Of a stretch of 38,655 nucleotides of DNA, positions 1-11,753 are shown one piece after another. A program made the translations under genes and the position numbers. Origin of the DNA: Smithellaceae bacterium (GTDB lineage: Bacteria; Desulfobacterota; Syntrophia; Syntrophales; Smithellaceae); assembly GCA_030690945.1 (NCBI GenBank), contig JAUYFM010000064.1, positions 155,072 to 193,726 on the forward strand, in the 5' to 3' direction. Position 1 is the first letter of the stretch, and each line of letters starts with the position of its first letter. The notes beneath the pieces are model-generated. The model ran no database searches. It was given only the letters and a program-made list of their open reading frames with translations, and was not told where the DNA came from.

Positions 1-1859
1 TATCCCTGAACGTAATAGACAGATTTTATTTCCGGAATTTCCTGCATCATGGCTTCCGTCTTGCCAAAATATTTTTCGATCTGATCCACGGAATAATCAA
101 TCGGCGCTTCCATTCGAATCATAAAAACGCCCTGATCTTCAGGTGGCGTAAATTCCTTACCGATAAATGCCGTAAGACCAAGGCTCAAAATAAATATAAT
201 CAAGGCGGCCACAAGCACCGTTTTGCGGTAGCCTAAGGTAAATTCCAGGACACGACGGTAAAACGATTCCAGTTTTCTATAATAATGCTCCATATAATCG
301 CCGAGTCTGGTCCAAATAGGTTTTTTGCCATTTCCGCTTCCACCGCCGCTCATGCTCTTGGCCAGCGGATTGGGGATGGATTTTTTATGAGATTTGAGGA
401 AAATGGATGCCATCATCGGCGTCAAGGTAAAGGAAACGAGCAGCGAAACCAGGATGGCGAAAATAATCGTCAAGGCAAACTGGAGGAAAAACCTGCCGAT
501 AATCCCTTTCATAAAGGCAACAGGCAGAAAGATAGCCACAATGGCAAACGTCGTGGCCATAACCGCCAGGCCGATTTCCGACGTGCCAAAAGTCGCCGCC
601 TCGCGCGGTTCCATGCCCTCTTCCACGTGACGGTAAATATTTTCAATAACAATGATCGCGTCGTCAATCAGCAAACCCACCGAAAGCGACAGAGCCAGCA
701 TCGTCATGTTGTTAAAGGTAAAGCCGAAAGCGTTGATCAGCGCAAACGTCGAGATGACGGACACAGGCAGAGCGACAGCGCTGATTAACGTCGTGCGTAC
801 ATTTTTAAGAAAAATAAAAACGGCCAGAATGGCAAAAATACTTCCGATGATTAAATGGAATTGCACTTCATCGATCGAACGGACAATAAAAAGTGACTGA
901 TCCACGGCGATATTGACTTTCATTCCGGGAGGCAGTGTTTTGTTGATCTTTTCCATCTCATTTTTGACACGGTTGGCCACTTCCACCGTATTGGTTCCCG
1001 ACTGTTTCTGAATGGCCATGCCGACGGCCGGAATTCTGTTGAAACGCGACAGGGATCGTTTTTCTTCCGTGCCATCTTCCGCCCTACCGATATCCCGGAC
1101 ACGAACCGGCGCGCCTTTGTAGTAACTGATGATCAAGTCATTGAAATCCGGGATTTTGGTAAACTCACCCTTAATTCGGACCGTGTATTCTTTTGTTTGC
1201 GTTTCAATGCGACCACCCGGCAACTCGATATTTTCACGTTTCAAGGCCAGAACCACGTCGCCCGGAGATACCTGATAGGCTTGCATTTTCGCGGCATCCA
1301 GCCAGATGCGCACCTGCCGCAGCCGCAGACCGTAGAAAATGACATCACCGACGCCATTAATGCGCTGCAATTGTTCTTTCAGAACTTCATCGGCGTAAGT
1401 GGAAAGATCACGCACCGACCGGTTCCCGGAAAGATTCAGAAACAAAATCGGCGATGCATCGGGGTCCACCTTGGCAATCCTGGGTTCTTCAATATCGGCG
1501 GGCAATTTGTTTCGTATCCCGGATACTTTTTCACGCACATCCTGAACGGCCTGGTCGATATTCCTCTCCAGAACAAATTCGATGGTCGTACGCGACATGC
1601 TTTCGTAGCTTGTGGACGTAATGCTCTTGACCCCATTAATGGTATTAACGGCGCCTTCAATGCGGTCCGTGACGTCCACATCCATAACATCGGGACTGGC
1701 GCCTTTAAGCGTCGTCGTGATAGTGACAATGGGAAAATCAATCTTGGGGAAAAGATCAACACCAATGGAAGGATAACTGACAATGCCCAGCACCACCAGT
1801 GCCATAATAACCATGGTGGCAAAAACAGGACGTTTAACGGAGGTATCAGCGAGCCACAT
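1..1859 (-). CDS. RND efflux pump permease, C-terminal part beyond the window
   Basis: Inner-membrane RND permease (AcrB/MexB-like) that would export drugs or other hydrophobic compounds using the proton gradient, with the adaptor and TolC proteins encoded upstream. The frame is open from the ATG at 1859 to the left edge, about 619 codons of a family that usually has 1,000 to 1,050. The N-terminus shows the first membrane helix ([20 protein letters not shown]) and the porter-domain start. Near residues 400-410 the helix 4 motif [14 protein letters not shown] carries the two adjacent Asp residues of the proton relay. The start codon lies 14 bp inside the end of the adaptor gene, so the two are probably translationally coupled. 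The substrate cannot be told from the sequence. The gene is truncated only by the window boundary, with no sign of decay. Confidence 0.93.
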   Translation of the reverse strand, partial: MWLADTSVKRPVFATMVIMALVVLGIVSYPSIGVDLFPKIDFPIVTITTTLKGASPDVMDVDVTDRIEGAVNTINGVKSITSTSYESMSRTTIEFVLERNIDQAVQDVREKVSGIRNKLPADIEEPRIAKVDPDASPILFLNLSGNRSVRDLSTYADEVLKEQLQRINGVGDVIFYGLRLRQVRIWLDAAKMQAYQVSPGDVVLALKRENIELPGGRIETQTKEYTVRIKGEFTKIPDFNDLIISYYKGAPVRVRDIGRAEDGTEEKRSLSRFNRIPAVGMAIQKQSGTNTVEVANRVKNEMEKINKTLPPGMKVNIAVDQSLFIVRSIDEVQFHLIIGSIFAILAVFIFLKNVRTTLISAVALPVSVISTFALINAFGFTFNNMTMLALSLSVGLLIDDAIIVIENIYRHVEEGMEPREAATFGTSEIGLAVMATTFAIVAIFLPVAFMKGIIGRFFLQFALTIIFAILVSLLVSFTLTPMMASIFLKSHKKSIPNPLAKSMSGGGSGNGKKPIWTRLGDYMEHYYRKLESFYRRVLEFTLGYRKTVLVAALIIFILSLGLTAFIGKEFTPPEDQGVFMIRMEAPIDYSVDQIEKYFGKTEAMMQEIPEIKSVYYVQG

Positions 1860-2967
1860 TGACCTTCACTCCTTCCGACAAATTATTCTGGCCGACCACG
1901 ACGACCTGCTCTTTTTCTTTGAGGCCTTCCGGAATTTCCACATATTCGCCGTATTTGTTACCCGTTTTGATAATTCTTTCCTGCGCTTTATTGCCGTTAA
2001 CCACAAAAATACGGATCGTGGAACCGTCATACAGAAGCGATGTGATGGGGACAACCACCACATCACGCGCCGCCTGCGTGAATATCTGTATCCGGGCAAA
2101 GTATCCCGGTTTTAACATATGATCGGCATTGGGAACCATAGCCTCCGCCTGCAGGGTCCGCGTTCTTTCCTCCACATTCGGATAAAGCAAACTGACCTTG
2201 CCTTTGAATTGCTTACCGGGAAAAGCATCGACGGTAAAACTAACTTCCTGTCCAATTTTTAACCCGGCAACATCTTTTTCACTGACGGTAAAATTAAGCT
2301 TCAGCGGATTGATTTTAATCAACTGCAGAAGCGGCGTACCGTTGCGGATATAATCGCCCACGGACACTTTCTTTTCCTTCACCGCGCCGACAAGCGGCGA
2401 ATATATTTTGGTCCGGACGAGCTTCTCGCGTGAAATCGCCAGGGTTGCTTTTGCCCTTTCCAGTTCCGCTTCCGCCAGCGCCACTCGTGTGGATATGTCA
2501 TCGAATTGCTGCTTGGTAATAAGTTCTTCCTGGTACAGGGCATCTTTTCTCTTATATTCAGCCTTAGCATTAGCCAGAGAAGCCTGTGCCTGTTTGAGTG
2601 CGGCTTCCGATCTCTTCCAGTCCAACTGATAATCGGTCTCGTTGATTTCCGCCAGAAGCATTCCCGAGCCGACGGCTGTTCCTTCGTCCACCGTAATCTT
2701 TTTAATAAGGCCGTCCACTTCGGAACTGACCATGACCTCTTCATCGGCTTTCAGCGTTCCGGTCGTCTCCAGGTAGGGTTGAACTTTTTTTACTTCCGCG
2801 GGCCAGACACGCACATTCACCATTCTCTCCGGCTCCGTTTTCTTTTCCTTTTGACAAGCGGTTAAAGGAAAAATACCAAGCACGATCAAAACCGCTGCTA
2901 CCATGATCTTGGCGATCGATCGTCTGGACATCGCGTTGTCGGAATAAGTTGTTTTCTGAACCCCCAT
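1846..2967 (-). CDS. RND efflux periplasmic adaptor (membrane fusion lipoprotein)
   Basis: Membrane fusion protein linking the RND pump to a TolC channel. The ATG at 2967 is preceded by a strong GGAGG site, so I prefer it to an in-frame ATG at 3000; this gives 373 residues. A hydrophobic signal (KIMVAAVLIVLGIFPLTAC) ends in a lipobox, so the mature protein should be a lipoprotein anchored at the Cys. Next come a split lipoyl/barrel-sandwich region (VMVSSEVDGLIKKI, then IYSPLVGAVKEKKVSVGDYI), an alpha-helical hairpin rich in Ala, Lys and Glu, and a beta-barrel domain (FTVDAFPGKQFKGKV). This order and length fit the AcrA/MexA family. It overlaps the pump gene by 14 bp and follows two TolC genes in the same operon. 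Confidence 0.93.
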   Translation of the reverse strand: MGVQKTTYSDNAMSRRSIAKIMVAAVLIVLGIFPLTACQKEKKTEPERMVNVRVWPAEVKKVQPYLETTGTLKADEEVMVSSEVDGLIKKITVDEGTAVGSGMLLAEINETDYQLDWKRSEAALKQAQASLANAKAEYKRKDALYQEELITKQQFDDISTRVALAEAELERAKATLAISREKLVRTKIYSPLVGAVKEKKVSVGDYIRNGTPLLQLIKINPLKLNFTVSEKDVAGLKIGQEVSFTVDAFPGKQFKGKVSLLYPNVEERTRTLQAEAMVPNADHMLKPGYFARIQIFTQAARDVVVVPITSLLYDGSTIRIFVVNGNKAQERIIKTGNKYGEYVEIPEGLKEKEQVVVVGQNNLSEGVKVNVAR

Positions 2968-3009
2968 TGATCCTATCCTCCTCGTGACATGCTCGCGCAC
3001 ATTGATGCG

Positions 3010-4323
3010 TTAAATACCCTCATTAATAAATTGTAACAGTGTACCGCTTGATCTTCTGACCTTCAAATGCGCCAGTTGATAGCCGTATAAAGCTTCAGCC
3101 ACATTCTTTTCCGATGATAAAAGAAGGGAGTTGGCATCCATGACATCCAGACTCGTTACCAAGCCGTTTTCGTACTGCCTTAAGACGGCATTGTAATTAT
3201 CCTCGGCAAAAACGAGTTGATCCTTCAGAAATTTCAGCGCGCCTTTTTGTGTTTCCAAATCCAGATAAGCACCCTCCAGTTCGATAGTGATATTTTTTCT
3301 AAAATCTTCATAAGCCAGGCGCGCCTGCCGCTCTTTAGCCTTGGCTTCCTTGAGTTCCGCCACCCTCAATCCACCTTCAAAAAAAGGAAATGTCAGCGAC
3401 ACGCCGGCCAAAACATTTTCCCGGTTGAATGTTCCGGCCATGGGATATTGATCCGCACCGTTATAAATGGCAAACAATCCCACATTAGGCCAGAAGGCGC
3501 CTCGGGCATACTTCACCTGTTGCTCGGCCATTTGTGCCTGCATATCATAACTTTTGATATCAGCTCTTGAGTTTACGGCCGTCTCGCGTAATTTTTCAAA
3601 TGGATCAAGATTTGAGGAAGGAATTTCTTCATCTTTCACCCGGAAGGTATCTTCAATACCCGTGATGCGGATCAGCTGAGCGCGTGCCAGCTTGAGCGCA
3701 TTAGTCGCTCGAAGGTAATCGGCGCGGGCGCCCGATAATTCACCGTCGGCCCGCAAGAGCGCGGTTTTAGTCGCTTCGCCGACCTTCACTCTCTTTTCTG
3801 CGGAATGACGGTATTGCGTGAGCCTCTCTACGTTGGCCGCCGCGATTTCAAGCGCTTTTTTCGCCTTGAGAACATCATAATAGGAAGACGAAACAGCAAG
3901 GACAAAATCCGATTTGGCGGCATCCAGATCAAACTCGCTCTTCGTAATAGACTGTCCGGCAAATTTCAAAGCATCCAGCTCGCGCGCGGAGAGAGAAAAA
4001 GCCTGATCCGCGCGAACTCCCCACGTTCCGGACTCATTAGGCTGAATGAGGACAGTACTGTAAGCAGTAGGTGCGCCGTATTTGCTTTCCGTGAAATGGC
4101 TATACGTGACGAACGCCGTTACCCTGGGCATTAAAACCGCCCAAGCCTTATTCTTGCCCATCTGCGAGATATAGAGGTTTTCCTGGGCATACTTTATTTT
4201 TTCGGAATTTTTCAGCGCCTGCTGATACAGATCTCTCAACGCATATTCCTGCGCCAGCCCGGCAGACACGGACATAAGGACGACGGCAAACAGAATCATC
4301 AGGCACAACCACACTCTCTTCAT
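3010..4323 (-). CDS. TolC-family outer membrane efflux protein (downstream copy)
   Basis: Outer-membrane channel of a tripartite efflux system, about 437 residues. The ATG at 4323 is chosen because it begins a signal peptide (MKRVWLCLMILFAVVLMSVS, cleavage after AGLAQ) and has AAAGGA about nine bases upstream; an earlier in-frame start at 4347 adds eight residues without a better site. Two long Ala-, Glu- and Lys-rich helical repeats typical of TolC follow (for example FFEGGLRVAELKEAKAKERQ and YENGLVTSLDVMDANSLLL). It ends 42 bp before the adaptor start. It is the second of two TolC genes in tandem; the two are clearly diverged, so this is not a recent duplication. Confidence 0.9.
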   Translation of the reverse strand: MKRVWLCLMILFAVVLMSVSAGLAQEYALRDLYQQALKNSEKIKYAQENLYISQMGKNKAWAVLMPRVTAFVTYSHFTESKYGAPTAYSTVLIQPNESGTWGVRADQAFSLSARELDALKFAGQSITKSEFDLDAAKSDFVLAVSSSYYDVLKAKKALEIAAANVERLTQYRHSAEKRVKVGEATKTALLRADGELSGARADYLRATNALKLARAQLIRITGIEDTFRVKDEEIPSSNLDPFEKLRETAVNSRADIKSYDMQAQMAEQQVKYARGAFWPNVGLFAIYNGADQYPMAGTFNRENVLAGVSLTFPFFEGGLRVAELKEAKAKERQARLAYEDFRKNITIELEGAYLDLETQKGALKFLKDQLVFAEDNYNAVLRQYENGLVTSLDVMDANSLLLSSEKNVAEALYGYQLAHLKVRRSSGTLLQFINEGI

Positions 4324-4359
4324 TCTCAAAGATCCTTTCCCTGACACAAAAGCTATATG

Positions 4360-5676
4360 CTATCGGTTGATGACGCCCATCGCTCTTTGCAGGCGGGCGT
4401 AAGAAATATTGTAATCAGCCAAAGCATTCGCATACTCTGATTTAGCCCGGGTAAGAAGCGTTTGAGCATCAAGTACTTCCGTTGAACGCGCCACCCTTTC
4501 TTTATAACGGGCTTCGGAAATCCGGAAATTCTCCTCGGCCTGATCGATCACTTTTTGCGAAACGGCGATTTGGCTTTCGGCTTCCTGTAACAGGAGATAC
4601 GCATTCTTGATCTCCAACGCAATCTGGTCGTTTAACTCCTTGGTTTGATCAATGGCCTGATTTTCCATGGCTCTTCCGGCATCAACCCGAAATTTCGTCT
4701 TCCCCCATTCCCAGAAATTCCAACTGGCCAACGCCATCACCTGCCAGCTTTCCATGTTTTTATATTCGGTGCCGGAAACGGATGGGGTATCGCCGAAGCG
4801 TGCATACTGACCGACAAAGTTGACCGAGGGGAAAAATTCACTTTGCGCGGCACGGACCACATAGCCTGCCTGCTCGGCCTTGAGTGCGGAGATCTTGAGT
4901 TCCGGTCGATGCTGCCTGGCGATCTCCAGACAGTCCTGAAATGATTGATTGAGTGGTTTATAGTCGAGAACATCAACAACCTCCACGGGCAATAATAATT
5001 CCCGTTTCAAAACGGTATTCAAGCGTGCTTTCGCCAGTTCCACGGCATTTTGCGCTCTGACCAGCGCCTGCTTGCCATTGGCCAGTTCCACCTCGGCTTG
5101 CAGCAGGTCATTTTTGGGGATTAAACCGACCTGATAAAAATTCTGCGCGACATCACGATGCGCGGCCAGCATTCCTATCGCCTGGCGCGACGTGTCCCGG
5201 AGCCTTTGCATTCGTAAAATGTTGTAATAAGTGATTTTAACGTCCTGAACCACATCCTGAGATTTAGCCGTCTCTTCAATAAGTGCGGCATCCTCGGCTA
5301 TTTTACTGGCCTGATAGTTGGCCAGTATTCCCCCGCCTGCAAAAAGCGGCTGACGGGCTTCGATGACCCAGTTATAATTATTGATCGTTCCGGTCATCAT
5401 GTTACCACTTCCTGGAAAGTAGAAACTCGGTTCTTCATTGAGGCGCGTATAGCTGTATGACGTGCTTAATCTGGGCAGAAATCCGGTCATCGCCTCCCGC
5501 TTCCTGGCTTCGGCTCCCCTTGCTCCTTCTTTGGCGATATGAATCACCAGACTGCTTTTGAGCGCAATGGAAATACTCTCTTCAAGCGTTAAAGGCTGGA
5601 CCGCCCTGATGGATACAGGAAGAAAAAACAAGACGGCAAACGTCACTGCCAGTATACACCGGATTTTAATTGTCAT
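4360..5676 (-). CDS. TolC-family outer membrane efflux protein (upstream copy)
   Basis: First gene of the efflux operon, 438 residues. A signal peptide is visible (RCILAVTFAVLFFLPVSIRA), then TolC-type repeats starting LTLEESISIALKSS, with the second repeat near FRISEARYKERVARSTEVLD. GGAGTGAAG lies just before the ATG. The stop is 36 bp upstream of the second TolC gene. Two TolC proteins with one adaptor and one pump may mean alternative outer-membrane partners; that is inference. The family is clear but the specific cargo is not. Confidence 0.9.
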   Translation of the reverse strand: MTIKIRCILAVTFAVLFFLPVSIRAVQPLTLEESISIALKSSLVIHIAKEGARGAEARKREAMTGFLPRLSTSYSYTRLNEEPSFYFPGSGNMMTGTINNYNWVIEARQPLFAGGGILANYQASKIAEDAALIEETAKSQDVVQDVKITYYNILRMQRLRDTSRQAIGMLAAHRDVAQNFYQVGLIPKNDLLQAEVELANGKQALVRAQNAVELAKARLNTVLKRELLLPVEVVDVLDYKPLNQSFQDCLEIARQHRPELKISALKAEQAGYVVRAAQSEFFPSVNFVGQYARFGDTPSVSGTEYKNMESWQVMALASWNFWEWGKTKFRVDAGRAMENQAIDQTKELNDQIALEIKNAYLLLQEAESQIAVSQKVIDQAEENFRISEARYKERVARSTEVLDAQTLLTRAKSEYANALADYNISYARLQRAMGVINR

Positions 5677-5812
5677 GCTTCTTCACTCCATTCAAAAATA
5701 TGCCTAAGATCATTTCTTTTTTGGAAACAAGCTTATCATACAGATTTCTGGCTGATTTCACGTCCTGCTCAATGGATACATATATCATGGTCAATTTTTC
5801 AATGGCTATGGT

Positions 5813-5839
5813 TGTATAAAGATGTTCCTTATTTGTCAA
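5813..5839 (-). promoter_or_regulatory. Possible promoter of the efflux operon
   Basis: On the minus strand a perfect TTGACA (5834-5839) is followed after 15 bp by TATACA (5813-5818), about 137 bp upstream of the first TolC gene. The spacing is shorter than the usual 17 bp, so this is a modest call. No regulator gene lies next to the operon. Confidence 0.3.
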
Positions 5840-5924
5840 GAATTTCATAGAGACAGAATTTCATAGAGAAATTAAACTGGAGGTTCTGTGGAGTTTTTTG
5901 AGTTACAAAGATCTTTTCGAAAAC

Positions 5925-6884
5925 TTATCCGCCAATATTTTCAAACAGTACGGTTGAAAGATACCGCTCTCCGGCGTCCGGCAGGATTACAACTATTGTC
6001 TTGCCCGCAAACTCATCTCGCTTAGCCAATCTCACAGCAACTGCTGCGGCTGCACCGCAGGAAATACCAACCAGCATGCCTTCTTCCTTGGCTAACCTGC
6101 GGGCGAATTCGACTGCTTCGGCACTGTCCACTTGTTCCACACGATCGACAACCGATAAATCCAGTGTATCGGGAATGAACCCCGCGCCGATTCCCTGAAT
6201 TTTATGCGGCCCTGGTTTCAAATCCTCTCCGGCCAATTTTTGGCTGATCACCGGGCTTTCTTTGGGTTCCACAGCAACGGAAATAATTTTCCTGCCCATT
6301 TTATTTTTAATGTAACGGGAGATGCCGGAAATTGTTCCGCCAGTGCCAACTCCGGCAACCAGAACATCAATAGTACCTTCAGTATCATTCCAGATTTCCG
6401 GTCCGGTTGTTTTTTCGTGAATCGCCGGGTTAGCCGGATTTTTGAACTGCTGCGGCAGAAAATATTTCTTTGGATCGGATGCGGCAATGGCTTCCGCTTT
6501 ATTGATTGCGCCTTTCATGCCTTCCGCGCCGGGCGTAAGAATAAGATTGGCTCCAAAGGCCGCAAGGACTTTCCGGCGCTCAATACTCATCGTCTCCGGC
6601 ATGGTCAGCGTCAGTTTATAGCCGCGTGCTGCCGCGACATAGGCCAGAGCGATACCCGTGTTGCCACTGGTCGGTTCGATGATTTCCACACCGGGTTTGA
6701 GCAATCCTTTTTCCTCTGCATCCCAGATCATAGCCGCACCGATCCGGCATTTGACGGAATAAGCGGGATTCCGTCCTTCAATCTTTGCTAGAACGATGGC
6801 CTTGGCGCCTGCGGTGATATGGTTTAATTTTACCAGTGGTGTATTGCCGATAGACTGAGAATTGTCTGTATATATTTTTTTCAT
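5925..6884 (-). CDS. cysK: Cysteine synthase A (O-acetylserine sulfhydrylase)
   Basis: PLP enzyme making cysteine from O-acetylserine and sulfide in the cytoplasm. At 319 residues it has the usual length. The PLP lysine is K45 in [12 protein letters not shown], the substrate loop is TSGNTG at 72-77, and the phosphate-binding Gly-rich loop is GVGTGGT. Close similarity to the enterobacterial CysK type is visible along most of its length (for example [11 protein letters not shown] and [15 protein letters not shown]). AAAGGAG sits before the ATG. It is last in the rrf2-mnmA-metY-cysK gene group, 107 bp after metY, from which it is separated by a C/G-rich repeat. It may therefore be partly uncoupled from the genes before it. 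Confidence 0.95.
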   Translation of the reverse strand: MKKIYTDNSQSIGNTPLVKLNHITAGAKAIVLAKIEGRNPAYSVKCRIGAAMIWDAEEKGLLKPGVEIIEPTSGNTGIALAYVAAARGYKLTLTMPETMSIERRKVLAAFGANLILTPGAEGMKGAINKAEAIAASDPKKYFLPQQFKNPANPAIHEKTTGPEIWNDTEGTIDVLVAGVGTGGTISGISRYIKNKMGRKIISVAVEPKESPVISQKLAGEDLKPGPHKIQGIGAGFIPDTLDLSVVDRVEQVDSAEAVEFARRLAKEEGMLVGISCGAAAAVAVRLAKRDEFAGKTIVVILPDAGERYLSTVLFENIGG

Positions 6885-6903
6885 GGAAATTCTCCTTTTT
6901 CTT

Positions 6904-6985
6904 CCCCCCTTTGCGGAAGGGGGGGCAGGGGGGATTTTGCGGATTACCTAAAATCCCCCTCAATCCCCCTTTAGAAAAGGGGGAA
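6904..6985. repeat. C/G-tract repeat between metY and cysK
   Basis: A stretch of alternating CCCCC and GGGGG runs with AATCCCCCT-type units (about 6903-6930 and 6953-6985). It can fold into G/C-rich hairpins through CCCCCTTT and AAAGGGGG. It looks like an intergenic repeat rather than coding sequence. Lying within a probable operon, it could act as an attenuator or mRNA-processing hairpin. Confidence 0.55.
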
Positions 6986-6991
6986 GGTCAA

Positions 6992-9423
<2,432 letters not shown>

Positions 9424-9864
9424 TCAAATATCATTCATCAAATTATTATCCGCCTTCTGGCGGCGTGTCTGCACCAGATCAGCCAGCGTGACTGATCTCA
9501 ACGTCTCACTGATCTTTTGTCCCAGCATACCCCAGATGTCCCGCGTCGGACAAGTGCTGATCCGCGAACACCTTTTCGTATCTTTCACACAATCCACCAG
9601 GCAAATCTCGCCTTCGAGAGCGGACAGGACATCCAGCATCGTTATTTCCGCAGGTTTTCGTGTGAGTCGATAACCGCCGTGCGCGCCCCGGATCGACTGG
9701 ATTAAACCGGCGCCGCGTAAAGGAATGACAATCAGGCTTAAATATTTTTCAGAGATATCCTCCCTTTTGGCAATATCTTTCAGGAAGACCGGATTGCTGC
9801 CGTTATGGTCGGCTAAATCCGTCATCATCCTCACACCGTATCTTGATCTTGTTGATAATTTCAT
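9424..9864 (-). CDS. Rrf2/IscR-family transcriptional regulator
   Basis: 146-residue winged-helix regulator beginning MKLSTRSRYGVRMM, typical of Rrf2 proteins, with the recognition region IAKREDISEKYLSLIV and the wing GAHGGYRL. C92, C99 and C105 sit where IscR binds its Fe-S cluster (segment CVKDTKRCSRISTC); C88 is an extra Cys. It heads the operon with mnmA, metY and cysK and may sense Fe-S or cysteine status, acting like IscR or CymR. It could be the operon's own repressor. Whether it is a true IscR orthologue cannot be settled here, since no iscS or iscU is adjacent. Confidence 0.9.
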   Translation of the reverse strand: MKLSTRSRYGVRMMTDLADHNGSNPVFLKDIAKREDISEKYLSLIVIPLRGAGLIQSIRGAHGGYRLTRKPAEITMLDVLSALEGEICLVDCVKDTKRCSRISTCPTRDIWGMLGQKISETLRSVTLADLVQTRRQKADNNLMNDI

Positions 9865-9907
9865 TGTTCTTTTTCAATCATTCCTAGCATATCTATCTTT
9901 TTAGTAG

Positions 9908-9940
9908 TAATTAAAATAACGCTGATCATTTGTCAAGTAT
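9908..9940 (-). promoter_or_regulatory. Promoter of the rrf2-mnmA-metY-cysK operon with IscR-like half site
   Basis: Minus strand: TTGACA (9931-9936), 17-bp spacer, TAATTA (9908-9913), about 45 bp before the rrf2 ATG. The -35 lies inside ATACTTGAC (9932-9940), which matches the left half of the IscR type 1 consensus. The right half at 9916-9924 is degenerate. An autoregulatory site is plausible but unproven. Confidence 0.55.
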
Positions 9941-9974
9941 TTTTTAATGCAGCCTGCTCAAAAACACTTTTCCC

Positions 9975-10003
9975 TTGACAGGCCCGGACATTAAAAATAT
10001 TAG
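9975..10003 (+). promoter_or_regulatory. Promoter facing the histidine-kinase-like gene
   Basis: TTGACA (9975-9980), 17-bp spacer, TATTAG (9998-10003) on the plus strand. It would give a leader of about 175 nt before the ATG at 10188, containing the hairpins described next. Confidence 0.4.
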
Positions 10004-10010
10004 ACATCAA

Positions 10011-10140
10011 ATTAAAGCTCTCCGCAGCAAGCCACGGAGAATCTTTAATTCTTAGGGAACAATATTATTCAGTATTCGCTCGCTTACTCGAAAGCCCGCT
10101 GCGGGGGATGCGCTCGCTGCCGGATTCATTTGAATAATAT
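10011..10140 (+). repeat. Two nested inverted repeats in the leader region
   Basis: The first hairpin pairs ATTAAAG (10011-10017) with CTTTAAT (10043-10049) and CTCCG (10020-10024) with CGGAG (10035-10039). It shares the string CTCCGCAGC with the ~102-bp repeat elsewhere in the window. The second is a perfect 10-bp inverted repeat, ATATTATTCA (10062-10071) and TGAATAATAT (10131-10140), enclosing a GC-rich 59-bp stretch like a tiny MITE. No ORF was recognised between 9950 and 10187. Confidence 0.5.
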
Positions 10141-10187
10141 AACCGTAGTGGGATTTCTCAGTCTGAATATTTGCAATACGGGAGACC

Positions 10188-11426
10188 ATGACGCAAGATC
10201 ACTTCCTTCTCTTTATTTTGTTTCTGGCGGCAACGGCCATTGTCAGTTTTGCTTATGCTATCTGGCGGGGCCATAATGACGAGCAAATTCTACGCAGCAT
10301 TATCCAGAGCTCTCCCATTCCAACTTTCGTTATCTCTACAGACCATAAAATTCTTTATTGGAACAAAGCACTGGAGGGTTTAAGCGGCATCAAGGCGGAC
10401 CAAGTAATCGGCACAGATCAACAATGGCGTGCATTTTACAGTTCGCCTCGTTCCTGCCTTTGCGATCTTATTTTGAACAACACCATTCATAACGCGTCCT
10501 CCCTGTACACGGGCAAAGTAACAAAGTCCAACCTGCTGAATGATGCTTATGAAATCACGGAATTTTTCCCGGACATGGGTGAAAAAGGAAAATGGTTCCG
10601 CATCACCGTCGCCAGCATCCGGGACTCGCGGAGCAATCTATTCGGCGCGACAGAAACGCTGGAAGATATCACCGAACAGAAAAATGCCGAAGAGGAGTTG
10701 CTCAAAAGGACCAAACTCGAATCGCTGGGCACATTTGCGGACGGTGTGGCCAAAGACTTTGACAGCCTGCTTTCAGCCATCCTGCGCAATGTTTTCCTGG
10801 CCAAAATTTCAGCCAATGAAGAGGATAAGATCCTGGAAAACGGCCTGGCGATAGCGGAACGAGCCGGCCTGCAGGCCAAGGAGCTGGCGCACCGTCTGAT
10901 CACCTTCGCCCAGGGCGGTTACCCGGTAAAAAAATTAGAGAAAGTTGATCCTTTAATTAAAGAGGCTCTCCAGAAAGTGCTGGCCGGCTCGAATGTGACG
11001 TGCCAACCGGTTATCTCCTCCAACCTCTGGCTGGCCGACATCGACGCGATGCAGATTCAACAGGTAATTGAAAACATGGTTACGAACGCGAAAGAAGCGA
11101 TGCCGGACGGCGGCGTTGTTGAAGTTATTGCGGAAAACACAACAACCGGAACCAACATCCGGACCCTGGGCGAAGGCAATTATGTCCGCATCATTATCAA
11201 GGACCGCGGTATCGGCATTCCCCGCGAAAATCTCTCAAAGATATTTGATCCTTATTTCACAACAAAAGAAAAGAAAGAACGCGGCGGCATCGGCCTGGGG
11301 CTTGCCATCTGCGATTCCATCATTAAATACCACAATGGTCTGATCAGCGTGGAATCGCTTGCCAACGTCGGCACAACCTTTTCCATTTATCTGGCTGCAA
11401 CCCCCGACGGCACTCCATCATACTAG
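10188..11426 (+). CDS. Membrane PAS-domain histidine-kinase-like protein with degenerate H-box
   Basis: 412 residues: one N-terminal membrane helix (about 7-25), a PAS domain (about 32-165, ending ATETLEDITEQ), a dimerisation helix, and a HATPase domain (about 235-405). The ATPase motifs are intact: N-box ENMVTNAKEAMPDGG, DRGIGIP, FDPYFTTKEK and GGIGLGLAI. The H-box, normally GxAHDFNNLL, reads GVAKDFDSLL here, so the phosphorylated His is Lys (K189, codon 10752-10754) and both following Asn are also changed. No other His lies in that helix. It probably binds ATP but cannot autophosphorylate in the usual way, so it may act as a pseudokinase partner or a ligand-controlled scaffold. No response regulator is adjacent. 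GGGAG precedes the ATG. Confidence 0.9.
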   Translation: MTQDHFLLFILFLAATAIVSFAYAIWRGHNDEQILRSIIQSSPIPTFVISTDHKILYWNKALEGLSGIKADQVIGTDQQWRAFYSSPRSCLCDLILNNTIHNASSLYTGKVTKSNLLNDAYEITEFFPDMGEKGKWFRITVASIRDSRSNLFGATETLEDITEQKNAEEELLKRTKLESLGTFADGVAKDFDSLLSAILRNVFLAKISANEEDKILENGLAIAERAGLQAKELAHRLITFAQGGYPVKKLEKVDPLIKEALQKVLAGSNVTCQPVISSNLWLADIDAMQIQQVIENMVTNAKEAMPDGGVVEVIAENTTTGTNIRTLGEGNYVRIIIKDRGIGIPRENLSKIFDPYFTTKEKKERGGIGLGLAICDSIIKYHNGLISVESLANVGTTFSIYLAATPDGTPSY

Positions 11427-11532
11427 TGTCTCGTCAATCAAGAAATGTCATTTCGACCGCAGGGAGAAATCTAAGATTTCTCAGTCGTTATGACTCCTTC
11501 GAAATGACAGCGTATCGTTGACAGGACACTAG
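11423..11532. mobile_element. MITE-like inverted-repeat element between convergent genes
   Basis: 110-bp palindromic element with CTAG at both ends. Outer arms are CTAGTGTC...GTCAA and TTGACAGGACACTAG. Inner arms are TGTCATTTCGA (about 11445-11455) and TCGAAATGACA, around an AAATCT-AGATTTCTC core. The terminal CTAG supplies the TAG stop of the kinase-like gene on the plus strand (11424-11426) and the TAG stop of the small minus-strand gene (11529-11531). No transposase is present, so it would be non-autonomous. Confidence 0.7.
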
Positions 11533-11723
11533 CCACATGATTCACGATCTTTTTTAACGCAATCAAGCAAATCCTCGATATTGCGTAGACGATCCTGGAA
11601 CGTGGCAATACCCAGAACCGACTCCCGAGGATGAAGATTTTCAATCTCGGCGAGCCGGTTGCGTAGTTGCAAAATAATTTCCTCCGCCAATCCCAGAAGC
11701 AGAGCACGTTCATATCGGGTCAT
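11529..11723 (-). CDS. Small helical protein of unknown function
   Basis: 64 residues, rich in Leu, Glu and Arg with heptad-like spacing (LLLGLAEEIILQLRNRLAEI), so probably a helical hairpin or short coiled coil. GAGGG lies about nine bases before the ATG, and the gene starts 30 bp after the cytidylate-kinase-like gene on the same strand. I take it as the last gene of the N-ATPase transcription unit. The family was not recognised. The stop codon is contributed by the MITE-like element. Confidence 0.6.
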   Translation of the reverse strand: MTRYERALLLGLAEEIILQLRNRLAEIENLHPRESVLGIATFQDRLRNIEDLLDCVKKDRESCG

Positions 11724-11753
11724 CGCGGATCGCCCTCATTGACTAACGTTAGG

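Noticed and set aside
5666-5848. 60-residue minus-strand ORF overlapping the first TolC start
   Set aside because: Its start region coincides with the likely promoter (TTGACA at 5834-5839), it has no ribosome site and I recognise no family.
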